Of a DNA stretch of 64,000 bases, positions 26,283-35,670 are shown piece after piece (positions within the stretch are counted from its first letter, which is position 1; each line of letters starts with the position of its first letter). Position numbers and translations under genes: made by a program. The stretch spans positions 496,001-560,000 of the forward strand of contig CASFII010000006.1 of NCBI GenBank assembly GCA_949294735.1, read 5' to 3'. The notes under the pieces are model-generated. The model searched no databases. It saw only the letters and a program-made list of their open reading frames with translations, and was not told the DNA's origin. Source of the stretch: an uncultured Coriobacteriaceae bacterium (lineage in GTDB: Bacteria; Actinomycetota; Coriobacteriia; Coriobacteriales; Eggerthellaceae).

Positions 26283-27896
26283 TTAGTCTTCCAGGAATTC
26301 CAGGTACGGCTTGTCCATGCTGACCAGGGCGTTTACCATCAGTTCAACAAGACCACCGTACTGAACGTTGTAGTTAGCCGTTGCCTTGTATTCCTTCAGG
26401 AGTTCACGAATGGTACCCTTGCAGTTGGAGCACGGGGCGCAGACATACTTGATGATTTCAGGATTTTCGAATTCATCCTTGAATGCGTTGATAATCTGTG
26501 CCCACTTGGTACGTGCAGAAACCTTGTCGCGGAAGTCACCGAAGTTGTAAGAGCTCATAATAGCGAAGCCAGAACCACCACCGCAGCAGTAGTTGTCTAC
26601 ACCATTCGGAGTCATTTCGCGGAACTGAGGAGCAATTACCTTCAAGATTTCACGCTGCGGCATAACGATACCCATTTGACGTACCACGTTGCAGGGGTCG
26701 TGCAGGGTTACTGGGAAGTCGTTCTTGGAAGGATCGAACTTCAGCTTACCCTTGCGAACCAGGTCTGCCATCAGCGGCAAGAAGCTTTCTACCGGAACGC
26801 GCTGTTCTGCGGAAGCCATGCGGTCTGCAGCTACAGCGATTGCCTTGTGAGCGTGACCACATTCGCCAACAACAATACGACGTACGCCCAACTTGCGTGC
26901 AACTTCGAAGTGCTTCATGGCAACTTTCTTTGCCTGGAAGTCGTCGTACCAGATGCCGTAGTTAACGCTGTCATAACCCAGCATTTCGGAGCTGAGGGTC
27001 CAGTCGATACCAGCTTCGTCCAAAAGGATTGCGAACGCTGCCGGGTTTTCAGGCCAGGTGATAAATTCGCCTGCGTTGTGCATAAGCAGAACGTCAGCAC
27101 CCTTCTTGTCGATAGGGAACTTAACCTTGCGGCCCGTGCGTTCTTCGATGTCTTCTTCCAAGAATTCCAGGGTGTCCAGGAATGCAGGCTTGGTCAGACC
27201 AGTGGAAGAACCCGTCTTCAGCTGCAGTTCGGTGCCTTTAGCATGAACTGGCGTAGGAGCAATGCCCATTTCCTGGCTGAAGAGCTTACGGATTTCCTTG
27301 GCAACCAGACCGTTGTCAAGACCCATCGGGCAAACCTGAGCGCAACGACGGCACAGGTTGCAGCGATAAGAAAGTTCTGCCAAACGAGCAATGGATTCCC
27401 AGTTAACTTCAACATCTGCACCGGTGAAGCCAGGAAGCAGCTTACCGCCAGGAGTGAAGTAACGGTTGTACATACGACGAAGTACGTCTACGCGGAAGCT
27501 TGGACGATAGATTTCGTCACCGTTGCTGCCCTGGTAAATATGGCACGCATCAGAGCAGGTATTGCACTTAGCGCAGAATTCCATGGTCAGCTTCAGAGGC
27601 TGCAAACCACGAGCGTTGCTGTCAGAGAACAGCTTTTCCAAACCAGAGAGGAACTTCTTGACGAATTCGTCTTCTTCTTCCTTGGTTTCAGGACGCTTCA
27701 AGGTGTCCAGGGCAATAAAGCCGTCCAGAGAAGCGCAATGCTTTTCAGCCCATTCAGGCTTCATTGGCTTAAATTCAGGCTCCAAACCATTCGTGTCATA
27801 TGGTGCTGGCAATGGAGCCAAGTCGTCAATCGGGGAGAGAACAGCGTCCTTGTTCGCCATGTCGCGAGGACGCAGCTTTTTATTCTTAAGGCTCAT
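26283..27896 (-). CDS. HdrD/TmcB/DsrK-like iron-sulfur protein
   Basis: A 537-aa cytoplasmic (Fe-S)-binding protein paralogous to DsrK. It has two ferredoxin motifs, FCAKCNTCSDACHIYQG and CNLCRRCAQVCPMGLD, then two CCG-type regions: HDPCNVVRQMG with YCCGGGSG, and YVCAPCSNCKG. The layout resembles HdrD and TmcB of the Tmc complex. It is paired with the NarI-like gene upstream (14-base gap), forming a two-subunit membrane module. GGAGG lies seven bases before the start. The substrate could be DsrC or another thiol/disulfide, or it may link cytochromes to the quinone pool; the sequence alone does not decide. Confidence 0.85.
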   Translation of the reverse strand: MSLKNKKLRPRDMANKDAVLSPIDDLAPLPAPYDTNGLEPEFKPMKPEWAEKHCASLDGFIALDTLKRPETKEEEDEFVKKFLSGLEKLFSDSNARGLQPLKLTMEFCAKCNTCSDACHIYQGSNGDEIYRPSFRVDVLRRMYNRYFTPGGKLLPGFTGADVEVNWESIARLAELSYRCNLCRRCAQVCPMGLDNGLVAKEIRKLFSQEMGIAPTPVHAKGTELQLKTGSSTGLTKPAFLDTLEFLEEDIEERTGRKVKFPIDKKGADVLLMHNAGEFITWPENPAAFAILLDEAGIDWTLSSEMLGYDSVNYGIWYDDFQAKKVAMKHFEVARKLGVRRIVVGECGHAHKAIAVAADRMASAEQRVPVESFLPLMADLVRKGKLKFDPSKNDFPVTLHDPCNVVRQMGIVMPQREILKVIAPQFREMTPNGVDNYCCGGGSGFAIMSSYNFGDFRDKVSARTKWAQIINAFKDEFENPEIIKYVCAPCSNCKGTIRELLKEYKATANYNVQYGGLVELMVNALVSMDKPYLEFLED

Positions 27897-27910
27897 ATAA
27901 ATTCCTCCAG

Positions 27911-28768
27911 TTACTTTTCAGGACCGTCCGTATGGGTGTGCGGAGCTGCCCATTCGTTCTTTACAACACCAAGTTCGGCTTCGCGACGCATAGCCTGAGC
28001 AACGTGGCTGTCAGCCTTGTTGGGTTCGTTGTCCCAAGAAACCTTGTGGAAAGCGAAGAACTTGCCGATATAGTGGCTCATCTTGGTCAGCGGGATGTAC
28101 AGAAGCGTAATGCCAACCAGTACCAGATGAACTACTACCAGTGCGGGCAGTTCAGCGGAAGCGTTGAGCGTGAATACGTCGTGAGCAACCTCGAAAGGAT
28201 CTGCAGCGGTCAGCCAAGAAGCAATACCGGTCAGCAGGGTAACCAGAATGAGGAGTAAGTTAAAGTATTCCTGAGGAGTAGTGTACTTGCGCAGTTCGTC
28301 GGTGGTGCAGCGACGGATAAGCAGAAGAATTGCACCCAGCGTTGCCAGAGCAAAGCCAACGCCACCAACAATGTTGCAGCCAATAATCCAGAATTCAGGA
28401 GCAGGGTACAGAATTACGCTGATGCCCATCAGGATGCTCCAGCCGAACATCACATAGATGCCCAGATGGAATGCGTAGGACGCCCACCAGAGGCTTCTCT
28501 GGTTTTCGAACATACGCAAAATGAAGAGCATTTCCTTTGCGATGTACCAAACTTCAGCCATGAAGTTGTGGGGACGAGGACGTTCCCACCAGTTTACGTT
28601 TTCGAAATAGGAGCCACCGTATGCACCGCGCCCGTTGCCTTCACCGGGAACAGGATACAAATCGACTCGTGAGTGAACTGGCATGTGGGAATATTTCCAC
28701 GCTTTTACTGCGGTGAAAACCAAGAAGCCCACTAAACCAATGATGACAAAGACATAGGCCGCAATCAT
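27911..28768 (-). CDS. NarI/TmcC-like cytochrome b membrane subunit
   Basis: A 285-aa membrane protein with about six helices, of the respiratory nitrate reductase gamma-like family. Candidate b-heme His residues occur in WWASYAFHLGIYVMFGW and LVVVHLVLVGITLLYIPLTKMSH. It is distinct from DsrM (different N-terminus with a Tyr/Gly-rich loop VPGEGNGRGAYGGSYFENV). It is transcribed with the HdrD-like gene and divergently from the LysR gene. The most likely role is quinone-linked electron transfer to or from its partner. Confidence 0.85.
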   Translation of the reverse strand: MIAAYVFVIIGLVGFLVFTAVKAWKYSHMPVHSRVDLYPVPGEGNGRGAYGGSYFENVNWWERPRPHNFMAEVWYIAKEMLFILRMFENQRSLWWASYAFHLGIYVMFGWSILMGISVILYPAPEFWIIGCNIVGGVGFALATLGAILLLIRRCTTDELRKYTTPQEYFNLLLILVTLLTGIASWLTAADPFEVAHDVFTLNASAELPALVVVHLVLVGITLLYIPLTKMSHYIGKFFAFHKVSWDNEPNKADSHVAQAMRREAELGVVKNEWAAPHTHTDGPEK

Positions 28769-28978
28769 CGTACACTCTCTCCTCTCATAGGTTGTAGTTG
28801 TACAAAGATACAGAGATTACAGTACCTTGCACGAGTTCAGGCGTAAAATACTGATTTGCGATAACGCTATCTAAATTTTTTATGGTATGCTTATAGCACC
28901 ACCCGAATCATAGGGTCTGTTTATGGTGTCCTGAGTTTCGCAACATGGCGTGGGACATTTTTAAGGGAAGGAAGTACC

Positions 28979-29911
28979 GTGAGCTCTTTGGGTCAGTTCA
29001 TTATGTTCAAGGAAGTCGCTGACACAGGAAATGTTACCCAAGCAGCCAAGCGTCTTCACATAAGCCAGCCAAGCGTGAGTATCCAAATTCAAAACCTGGA
29101 GCAGGAATATCACGTAAAGCTTCTTGAGCGCACAAACCGCGGCGTTATTCTGACGGAATGTGGCGAAATCTTTTATCACTATATTACGCAGGTTATTCAA
29201 ACTATGCGCGAGGCCCAAGAGGTGCTCCTGGAACATTCGGGAGCGCAGCATCACAACGTACATGTAGGCGCCACGCTTACTATTGGTGAATACGTTCTCC
29301 CCTTCTTGGCGGACGAACTGTATCACGACTTCCCGCAGATTAAGCTCAGCGTGAAAACTGCCAACACTGCAAGCATTGCAGAAGACGTGCTAGACAAGCA
29401 GCTTCACCTGGGTCTTATTGAAGGGCCTATCGAAGAAAACGACGATTTGATGGTAGAAAACTTCTGGCATGACGAACTGGTTATCGTGGTAGGCATTGAT
29501 CACCCGTGGAGCAAACGCCTCAGCGTAAGCTTTGACGAACTAGTTAACGAACGCTTTATCAGCCGTGAGCAGGGCTCTGGTACGCGTAAGGTTATGGAAA
29601 ACGCGTTAGAAGAAAGCGGCTATGATTCGTCTCTTCTGAACATTACCATGGAACTGAACAGCACGCGTGCTATCAAACAAAGTGTTATGTCTGGCCTGGG
29701 CGTTACTATTATTTCCGCACTGACTGTACAAAACGAATGCAAGCAAAAACTGCTGAGCATGCTTCGCTTGGAGGGTTGCCAGTTGCAGCGTCCGCTTAAC
29801 ATCTTGACCCACAAACGTGGCTTCTTAACTACCGACGAGCAGAACTTCCTCACGCTTATCCGCGACAGGAACCGTCTGAAGAAGATTTTGCCGCCCCCGC
29901 TGTTGCCGTAA
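28979..29911 (+). CDS. LysR-family transcriptional regulator
   Basis: A 310-aa regulator with the LysR winged helix at residues about 5-64 (VADTGNVTQAAKRLHISQPS, LLERTNRGVILTECG) and a periplasmic-binding-protein-like effector domain. The start is GTG 28979 with AAGGAAG upstream. The effector domain resembles the CysL/CysB-like group that responds to small sulfur or nitrogen compounds, but I cannot name the inducer. It diverges from the HdrD-like/NarI-like operon across a 210-base gap, the classical arrangement for control of that operon. Confidence 0.92.
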   Translation: MSSLGQFIMFKEVADTGNVTQAAKRLHISQPSVSIQIQNLEQEYHVKLLERTNRGVILTECGEIFYHYITQVIQTMREAQEVLLEHSGAQHHNVHVGATLTIGEYVLPFLADELYHDFPQIKLSVKTANTASIAEDVLDKQLHLGLIEGPIEENDDLMVENFWHDELVIVVGIDHPWSKRLSVSFDELVNERFISREQGSGTRKVMENALEESGYDSSLLNITMELNSTRAIKQSVMSGLGVTIISALTVQNECKQKLLSMLRLEGCQLQRPLNILTHKRGFLTTDEQNFLTLIRDRNRLKKILPPPLLP

Positions 29912-30106
29912 ACTGGCATGCACTGGGTAGCGCAGAGATGCGCATCGCACAATTCAGCTATAGTCTTTGCACCATCCAAGAATGCTTATTTCTGGGAAAA
30001 ATTGTTATTAGTTAGCCACGGTTCACAAAACCGAACGGGCTTGTTTCGCAGGTAGACGGCAACAACCTCATCCCAACCAACCCAGAGAACCTAGAGAATC
30101 CCAAAG

Positions 30107-30404
30107 GGTCGTGTCTTTTGGATTCCAAAGCTGCTGTGAGTGTAGGCAGCGAACACCCTGAAGCCCGAAAACAAGTCTGAGCTTGAAACTTATCTAAATA
30201 CTATTGAAGCGTTAAATAAGCCAGTGGCTTATTTAAAAGAAAATATGCGCCCGAGCGGGCGCAGTCCTGCCCGCTTGTCGGGCAGGACGATTTGTACGCA
30301 TAGTGAAGCAGCGTTAGCTGCGAAACGATAGGAGCGCGTCGAAGTTGGAGGGCTTCAGGGTGTTCACTATCTGTAAGCTCCAAAACCCAAAAGACACGTC
30401 CCCC
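30107..30404. repeat. MITE-like inverted-repeat element, copy B, with internal hairpins
   Basis: The 522-base gap between the LysR gene and birA contains this about 298-bp element. Left end GGTCGTGTCTTTTGG (30107-30121) and right end AACCCAAAAGACACGTCCC (30384-30402) are inverted. Sub-terminal arms share GAACACCCTGAAGCCC in inverse. Three strong hairpins lie inside: 11-bp stem at 30212-30236, GCGCCC/GGGCGC at 30247-30262, and a 10-bp stem GTCCTGCCCG/CGGGCAGGAC at 30264-30288. The segment CATAGTGAAGCAGCGTTAGC recurs in copy A. No ORF inside. The flanks 29912-30106 and 30405-30433 show nothing else. Confidence 0.7.
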
Positions 30405-30433
30405 TTGGTTCATTGGTTTTTTAGGTTTTGAGT

Positions 30434-31219
30434 TTAGAGTGCCAGGTGGGCTTCACCGGAATTAATAGCCTGCAAACCACTGGGAGTTTGAAGCAAGAGA
30501 CAGCCCCTATCATCAATCCCCTGAACGACGCCTTGCGCCGTGACCTCGCCTTGCAGGTTCTTAACTGCAATTTCTTTACCTTCGAGCAAAGAATGCGCTT
30601 GGTATTCCTGGACAAACGGAGTAAAGCCTTCGGCGCTCCAAAGGTGGTAGGCCTGCGCTAGTTCAAAGCACAAAGCATCGAAAACCTGATTAAGCCCTTC
30701 CCTGTGTGAGCTAGTTTGAAAACAATCCGTGAAATCCTCTAGATATGCAGGAATAATTTTCCCTTCTACAGGAAGCTGCTTCTGCGGACGAAACACATTG
30801 ATGCCAATACCCAAGCACAATCCGCCTGCGTGCTGTTCAAGCGAAATGCCGCAAAGCTTTTCGATGCGAGAAGGTTTTTCAAACACCACGTCATTTGGCC
30901 ACTTAATGCGAATAATGCTTGAATGCGCGCGGTTCACGTCGTCCAGAAGGTGCACCAGTGCAGACCGCACCGCCAGAGCAGCTACCAAACTCAATGTGGA
31001 AAGGGCTGAAGGGTGTTGTGTAGGTCGTAAAAGCCATGAGCAATACAGTCCACCTTCGGGGCTCTGCCAGTGGCGACCTTGCCTGCCGTATCCGCCTGTT
31101 TGCGCAAATGCACGAACCACCAACCCTTCGGGCTCCCCCGCTTCCAGAGCTTCTTTCACGCGCAGGTTGGTAGATTCAACCGTATCAAATGTCTGTATGC
31201 GTAGCTGCGAACCGAGCAT
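30434..31219 (-). CDS. birA: Biotin--[acetyl-CoA-carboxylase] ligase (no HTH domain)
   Basis: A 261-aa biotin protein ligase. It has DTVESTNLRVKEAL, the biotinyl-AMP motif GGYGRQGRHWQSPEGGLYCS, IKWPNDVVFEKPSRIEKLCG and GIGINVF. It starts directly with the catalytic domain, so it lacks the N-terminal helix-turn-helix of the E. coli BirA repressor and is a class I ligase. ATG 31219 is used; a TTG lies one codon before it. It is the last gene of the minus-strand run from rlmD. Confidence 0.93.
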   Translation of the reverse strand: MLGSQLRIQTFDTVESTNLRVKEALEAGEPEGLVVRAFAQTGGYGRQGRHWQSPEGGLYCSWLLRPTQHPSALSTLSLVAALAVRSALVHLLDDVNRAHSSIIRIKWPNDVVFEKPSRIEKLCGISLEQHAGGLCLGIGINVFRPQKQLPVEGKIIPAYLEDFTDCFQTSSHREGLNQVFDALCFELAQAYHLWSAEGFTPFVQEYQAHSLLEGKEIAVKNLQGEVTAQGVVQGIDDRGCLLLQTPSGLQAINSGEAHLAL

Positions 31220-31228
31220 CAAGCTAAC

Positions 31229-32542
31229 CTATAGCTTTACCGCACTACCGACGCGTTTGTCTTCAGGAACTTCCCCTACCACTGTTCCATCTGCCAAAAC
31301 ATGATGTGGAAGAATTTCTAGCAACGGCTTCACCACAAAGTCGCGTTCTGTGGCACGAGGATGAGGAAGCGTAAGAATGTCACTCTCAACCACGTACATT
31401 TGGTAGTCCACGATGTCGATATCGCACGTGCGAGGACCATTTTCGATTTCGCGCACACGACCCAGACTGTTTTCAATAGCATGGATATAACCCAGCAGCT
31501 CTTTCGGCGCAATGCCTGAACGAAGCAAGACGACTGTGTTGATAAAAGGCTCCTGTTCAGTGTAATACGCAGGCTCGCTTTCGTAGAAACTTGCGATATC
31601 GATAAGCTGTGAATCGGGCAGCATACAAAGCTGGCCAATAGCATGGTTGAGCTGGGCAATTTTAGCCTCGCGCAGTTCATTATCTTCCGCAACCAAAGCA
31701 ACGTTGCAGCCCAAACTGAGCACTACATAGGGGCGCAGGTCTTTCAGTGCCTTTACTGTTTCTGCCACATTGTGGGCGCGGACTACGCTTGCACCCAGTT
31801 CGCACGCCATCAGCGCCTCTGTAGCTGAAACTGCGTCTCGGTCTTTCGGATTGTCAATCTTGTAGGCATAGCCAATGTATGATTTACGAGAAAGAGCCGC
31901 CATAACGGGATAACCCAAGTGCACGAACTCGTGCAGATTGCGAACTAGTTCCAGCGTTTGCTTTGGAGTCTTTCCAAACCCTGGACCAGGATCTATACAC
32001 ATGCGGTCATGAGCAATACCTGCTGCTTCCAGCTCTGAAGTGCGCTGTTTGAGGTAGTCTGCCACCTCTGCCACAACATCGGTGTAGGTGGGGTTTTCTT
32101 GCATAGTGTGCGGTTCGCCCTGCATATGCATGACCACCAAACCGCAGTCAGAGCTCTTAACCACATCCACCATGTCAGGATTGCGAAAACCTGAAATGTC
32201 ATTCACGATACTTGCGCCAGCTTCTAGAGCAGCCTTCGCAACTTCGGGGTGGCGGGTATCAACACTTACGCAAATACCCTGATCTGCTAAAGCAGCAATT
32301 ATTTCTAAGATGCGCGCCTTTTCTTCTTCAGGCGAGACTTCTTCAGCACCAGGACGGGTGCTTTCCCCGCCAACATCAATAATCTGAGCGCCTTCTTCAA
32401 CCATACGCTGGGCGTGCGCTATGGCGTCGTTGAAGTCTGCGTGCTCGCCCCCATCGGAAAAGCTGTCGGGCGTACAATTTAAAATGCCCATCAAGATGGG
32501 CATTTTACTATCGAAAGAAAATCCAGAGCAGTGCCAGATCAT
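31229..32542 (-). CDS. Fused dihydropteroate synthase and HPPK (folate synthesis)
   Basis: A 437-aa bifunctional protein. Residues about 14-270 are dihydropteroate synthase (MGILNCTPDSFSDGG, IIDVGGESTRPGA, DPGPGFGKT, ALSRKSYIG). Residues about 275-430 are 6-hydroxymethyl-dihydropterin pyrophosphokinase (LSLGCNVALVAEDN, GRVREIENGPRTCDIDI, LPHPRATERDFV). The two normally adjacent folate steps are joined in reverse pathway order, with FolK at the C-terminus. GGAG lies upstream of ATG 32542. It starts two bases after the ftsH stop. Confidence 0.94.
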   Translation of the reverse strand: MIWHCSGFSFDSKMPILMGILNCTPDSFSDGGEHADFNDAIAHAQRMVEEGAQIIDVGGESTRPGAEEVSPEEEKARILEIIAALADQGICVSVDTRHPEVAKAALEAGASIVNDISGFRNPDMVDVVKSSDCGLVVMHMQGEPHTMQENPTYTDVVAEVADYLKQRTSELEAAGIAHDRMCIDPGPGFGKTPKQTLELVRNLHEFVHLGYPVMAALSRKSYIGYAYKIDNPKDRDAVSATEALMACELGASVVRAHNVAETVKALKDLRPYVVLSLGCNVALVAEDNELREAKIAQLNHAIGQLCMLPDSQLIDIASFYESEPAYYTEQEPFINTVVLLRSGIAPKELLGYIHAIENSLGRVREIENGPRTCDIDIVDYQMYVVESDILTLPHPRATERDFVVKPLLEILPHHVLADGTVVGEVPEDKRVGSAVKL

Positions 32543-32544
32543 AC

Positions 32545-34929
32545 TTACTTGTCTCCGTCCTTTTGTTCTGCTTCAGACTGTGGCTTTTGTTCCTCTGCTT
32601 CAGGTTGCGAAACCTGTTCCGCTACCTCAGACTGCGGCGTTTTAGCTGGCTGCGGAGCTTGAGGTTCTGCGGGCTGCTGTGCTTCTGGCTGCAGCGGTGC
32701 AGGCTGCTGCGGCACACCTGGCTGCATTGGTTGCGTGGGAACGCCTGGCTGCATAGGCTGTTGCGACATACCTGGCTGATAGGGCTGCAGGGGCATATCA
32801 CCCTGCAAGGGCTGGATATATTCGCCAGGATGCTGACCTTCAGCAGCGTGCTGCAAAATTTGCTGTTCCATTTCTTCATCACGCTTACGAGCTTCTGCTT
32901 CTTCACGCTCTTGCTGGGCGATTATTTCATCTTCATGCTTCAGATAATCGTCCCATGTGTTGTCTAGTAAGGCCTGGCAGGCTTCACCTTCAACCGTTTC
33001 GCGCTCCAGAAGCACGCTTGCCATCAAGTCCATCTGCTCGCGATGCGCCGACAAAATGTCATAGGCTCGATCGTGAGCTTCCTTCATAATGCGAGCCACT
33101 TCGTCATCAATGCGCTTTGCAGTTTCTTCGCTGTAGTCCTGCGTGTTGCCATAATCGCGACCCAAGAACACCTCATGGTTCGGCTGGCCAAACACCTGTG
33201 TACCCAGTTCAGCACTCATGCCGTACTGCGTCACAATAGCGCGCGCCATCTTGGTTGCACGCTCAAGGTCGTTTGAAGCGCCCGTCGTGATGTCGTCGCA
33301 GAAGATTTCTTCAGCAACGCGACCACCCATGAAGACAGCTAATTCGTCGCGCATTTCGCTCAGGGTGTTCAAAACCTTATCTTCCTTCGGAATGCTTAAG
33401 GTGTAACCCAGAGCACGGCCACGGGAAATAATTGAAATCTTATGTACCGGATCTGCATGCGGTAGCAAATGACCAACCAAAGCATGGCCGCTTTCGTGGT
33501 AGGCAATGGTGTGTTTGGTTTGTTCGTCCAAAACACGACCCTTGCGTTCGGGACCAGCAATAACACGTTCCATGGATTCGCTGACTTCGCGCATGGTGAT
33601 AATCTTCTTGCCACGGCGAGCTGTCAGAAGAGCACTTTCGTTCATAAGGTTTGCAAGGTCGGCGCCAGTAAAGCCTGGAGTAAGCTTTGCAATTTTGTTC
33701 AGGTCAACATCGCTGCCAATAGGCTTGTCTTTCGAATGAACCTTTAGGATTTTTTCGCGACCCTTAACGTCTGGAACGTCAACTACAATTTGACGGTCAA
33801 AACGACCAGGACGCAACAACGCGGGGTCCAGAATGTCTGCGCGGTTCGTAGCAGCAATCAGCACCACGCTGTCGTTGCTTTCGAAGCCGTCCATTTCAAC
33901 CAGCAACTGGTTCAAGGTCTGTTCGCGTTCGTCATGACCGCCACCTAAACCGGCACCACGCTGACGACCAACGGCGTCAATTTCGTCGATAAAGATAATG
34001 GAAGGAGCAGCCTCTTTTGCATCCTTGAACAGGTCGCGAACGCGGCTTGCACCAACACCAACGAACATTTCTACGAAGTCGGAACCAGAAATGCTAAAGA
34101 ACGGCACGCCTGCTTCGCCTGCAACAGCACGGGCAAGCAAGGTTTTACCAGTGCCCGGAGGGCCTACTAGCAAACAGCCACGCGGAATTTTTGCGCCCAT
34201 AGCCTGGTATTTTGCAGGATTGGAAAGGAAGTCCTTAATTTCCTGCATTTCCTCTACTGCTTCATCTACGCCAGCCACGTCAGAGAACTTGACGTTCGGA
34301 CGTTCTTCGAGCGTCTTTTTCGCTTTGTTTTTGCCAAAGTTCATCTGAGAACTGTTGACCTTGTTCATAGAGTTAAAAATGAATAATAAGAACGCACCAA
34401 TCAAAATAATAGGCAACAGTGTTCCCAGAATGTCCAGCCACGGAGAAGGCAGCGTTATCTGGTAGGAAACTTCAGGATGTTGCGCCAAAAGCTCCATCAA
34501 CGCATCTTGACCAACATACACCGACGTGTAGTTACGTTCGGTTCCCAGCGTTGCCTCTTGCAAAGACGTGGTAGCAACCCCGCCTAGCGTAGCGCCAGAA
34601 TCAGTGTTGTCCACCGTAGCCATACGTGCATTCAGGGCGTCGAACGCAGAATTGAAAGCGTCCGTAGTGGCTGCCCCCGCAGTAACCGCTGGATGATACT
34701 TGCCTGACACCGTGTAATTACCCGAGTCGTATACCACACTGGAAACACGCCCCTGTTCAACCGCCTGGGTAAACTCAGAGGTTTTCAGTTCGTCTGTTTG
34801 AGTGGTTCCACTGGTTCCCATAATCTGATTGCTTACGAATAAAGCAATCAAGAAAAATAGGATGGCCGTAATAATAGTTACGCGCCAGCTGGGTTGAGAT
34901 GCCTGATTGTTGTTGTTTTGATCTGCCAT
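32545..34929 (-). CDS. ftsH: ATP-dependent zinc metalloprotease FtsH
   Basis: A 794-aa membrane-anchored AAA protease. It has two N-terminal membrane segments flanking an outside domain (about residues 15-170), Walker A GPPGTGKT, Walker [12 protein letters not shown], the second region of homology with [11 protein letters not shown], and the zinc site [10 protein letters not shown]. The C-terminal about 150 residues are an unusual Gln/Pro/Met-rich tail with [14 protein letters not shown] repeats, much longer than in most FtsH proteins. It degrades misfolded membrane proteins. It begins four bases after hpt ends. Confidence 0.96.
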   Translation of the reverse strand: MADQNNNNQASQPSWRVTIITAILFFLIALFVSNQIMGTSGTTQTDELKTSEFTQAVEQGRVSSVVYDSGNYTVSGKYHPAVTAGAATTDAFNSAFDALNARMATVDNTDSGATLGGVATTSLQEATLGTERNYTSVYVGQDALMELLAQHPEVSYQITLPSPWLDILGTLLPIILIGAFLLFIFNSMNKVNSSQMNFGKNKAKKTLEERPNVKFSDVAGVDEAVEEMQEIKDFLSNPAKYQAMGAKIPRGCLLVGPPGTGKTLLARAVAGEAGVPFFSISGSDFVEMFVGVGASRVRDLFKDAKEAAPSIIFIDEIDAVGRQRGAGLGGGHDEREQTLNQLLVEMDGFESNDSVVLIAATNRADILDPALLRPGRFDRQIVVDVPDVKGREKILKVHSKDKPIGSDVDLNKIAKLTPGFTGADLANLMNESALLTARRGKKIITMREVSESMERVIAGPERKGRVLDEQTKHTIAYHESGHALVGHLLPHADPVHKISIISRGRALGYTLSIPKEDKVLNTLSEMRDELAVFMGGRVAEEIFCDDITTGASNDLERATKMARAIVTQYGMSAELGTQVFGQPNHEVFLGRDYGNTQDYSEETAKRIDDEVARIMKEAHDRAYDILSAHREQMDLMASVLLERETVEGEACQALLDNTWDDYLKHEDEIIAQQEREEAEARKRDEEMEQQILQHAAEGQHPGEYIQPLQGDMPLQPYQPGMSQQPMQPGVPTQPMQPGVPQQPAPLQPEAQQPAEPQAPQPAKTPQSEVAEQVSQPEAEEQKPQSEAEQKDGDK

Positions 34930-34933
34930 ATTT

Positions 34934-35494
34934 CTACTTCTTGTACACTTCCGGTTTCAAAATGCCCACATAGGGAAGGTTGCGATACTTTTCAGCGAAA
35001 TCCAAACCGTACCCCACTACAAATTCGTTCGGACATTCAAACCCTAGATACTTGCAATCAACTTCTGCTTGGTTTGGTACCTGCTTTTTAAGAAGCGCCG
35101 CAACCGCAATAGAAGCAGGATTCCGCGCTGCCAAAATGTCGAGCAGGTAATTCAACGTAAGGCCAGAATCGATAATATCCTCGGCAATAATAACATGCCG
35201 ACCTGCTATTTCATGCGTTAGGTCTTTAATGATGCGCACAACGCCAGAACTCTGAGCAGCATTCCCGTACGAAGAAACCGCCATGAAATCCATAGCGATG
35301 GGTAAATTGATGGCGCGCACTAAGTCTGTCATAAACACTGCCCCGCCGCACAGCACCGAAATAACCGTGATACCTTCTTCGGCCTTGTCGGCGTAATCAG
35401 CTGTAATGGCTTGACCCATTTCATGAACACGACGCGCGATATCTTCTTCGCTGTATAAAACTGATTCAATATCTTCGTGCATTGTTACCTGCAT
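34934..35494 (-). CDS. hpt: Hypoxanthine phosphoribosyltransferase
   Basis: A 186-aa purine salvage enzyme. The PRPP-binding motif is VIIAEDIIDSGLTLNYLL, with VLCGGAVFMTDL near the N-terminus and VVGYGLDFAEKYRNLPYVG near the C-terminus. It converts hypoxanthine or guanine plus PRPP to the nucleotide. The tilS-hpt-ftsH order, here with maf inserted after tilS, is the widely conserved Gram-positive arrangement. AAGAGGCG precedes ATG 35494. The 176-base gap before maf shows no gene. Confidence 0.94.
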   Translation of the reverse strand: MQVTMHEDIESVLYSEEDIARRVHEMGQAITADYADKAEEGITVISVLCGGAVFMTDLVRAINLPIAMDFMAVSSYGNAAQSSGVVRIIKDLTHEIAGRHVIIAEDIIDSGLTLNYLLDILAARNPASIAVAALLKKQVPNQAEVDCKYLGFECPNEFVVGYGLDFAEKYRNLPYVGILKPEVYKK

Positions 35495-35670
35495 ATTCGC
35501 CTCTTATTCCTAGGTCGTAACCCGAAAGTGTACCATTTTCACTCACATTTACAGTTGACGAACTGGTTACAGAAGATGAGCCCCATGATATTTACAATTA
35601 TTGCTTCGCGATTACGCGTGCTGCGGCTTTGTGATAGCGCGTAAGTCGCGTCTTTGCGATTGCGTGCTCT

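Noticed and set aside
26676..27998. Long plus-strand frame (440 codons) opposite the HdrD-like gene
   Set aside because: Antisense shadow without ribosome site; also crosses into the NarI-like gene.
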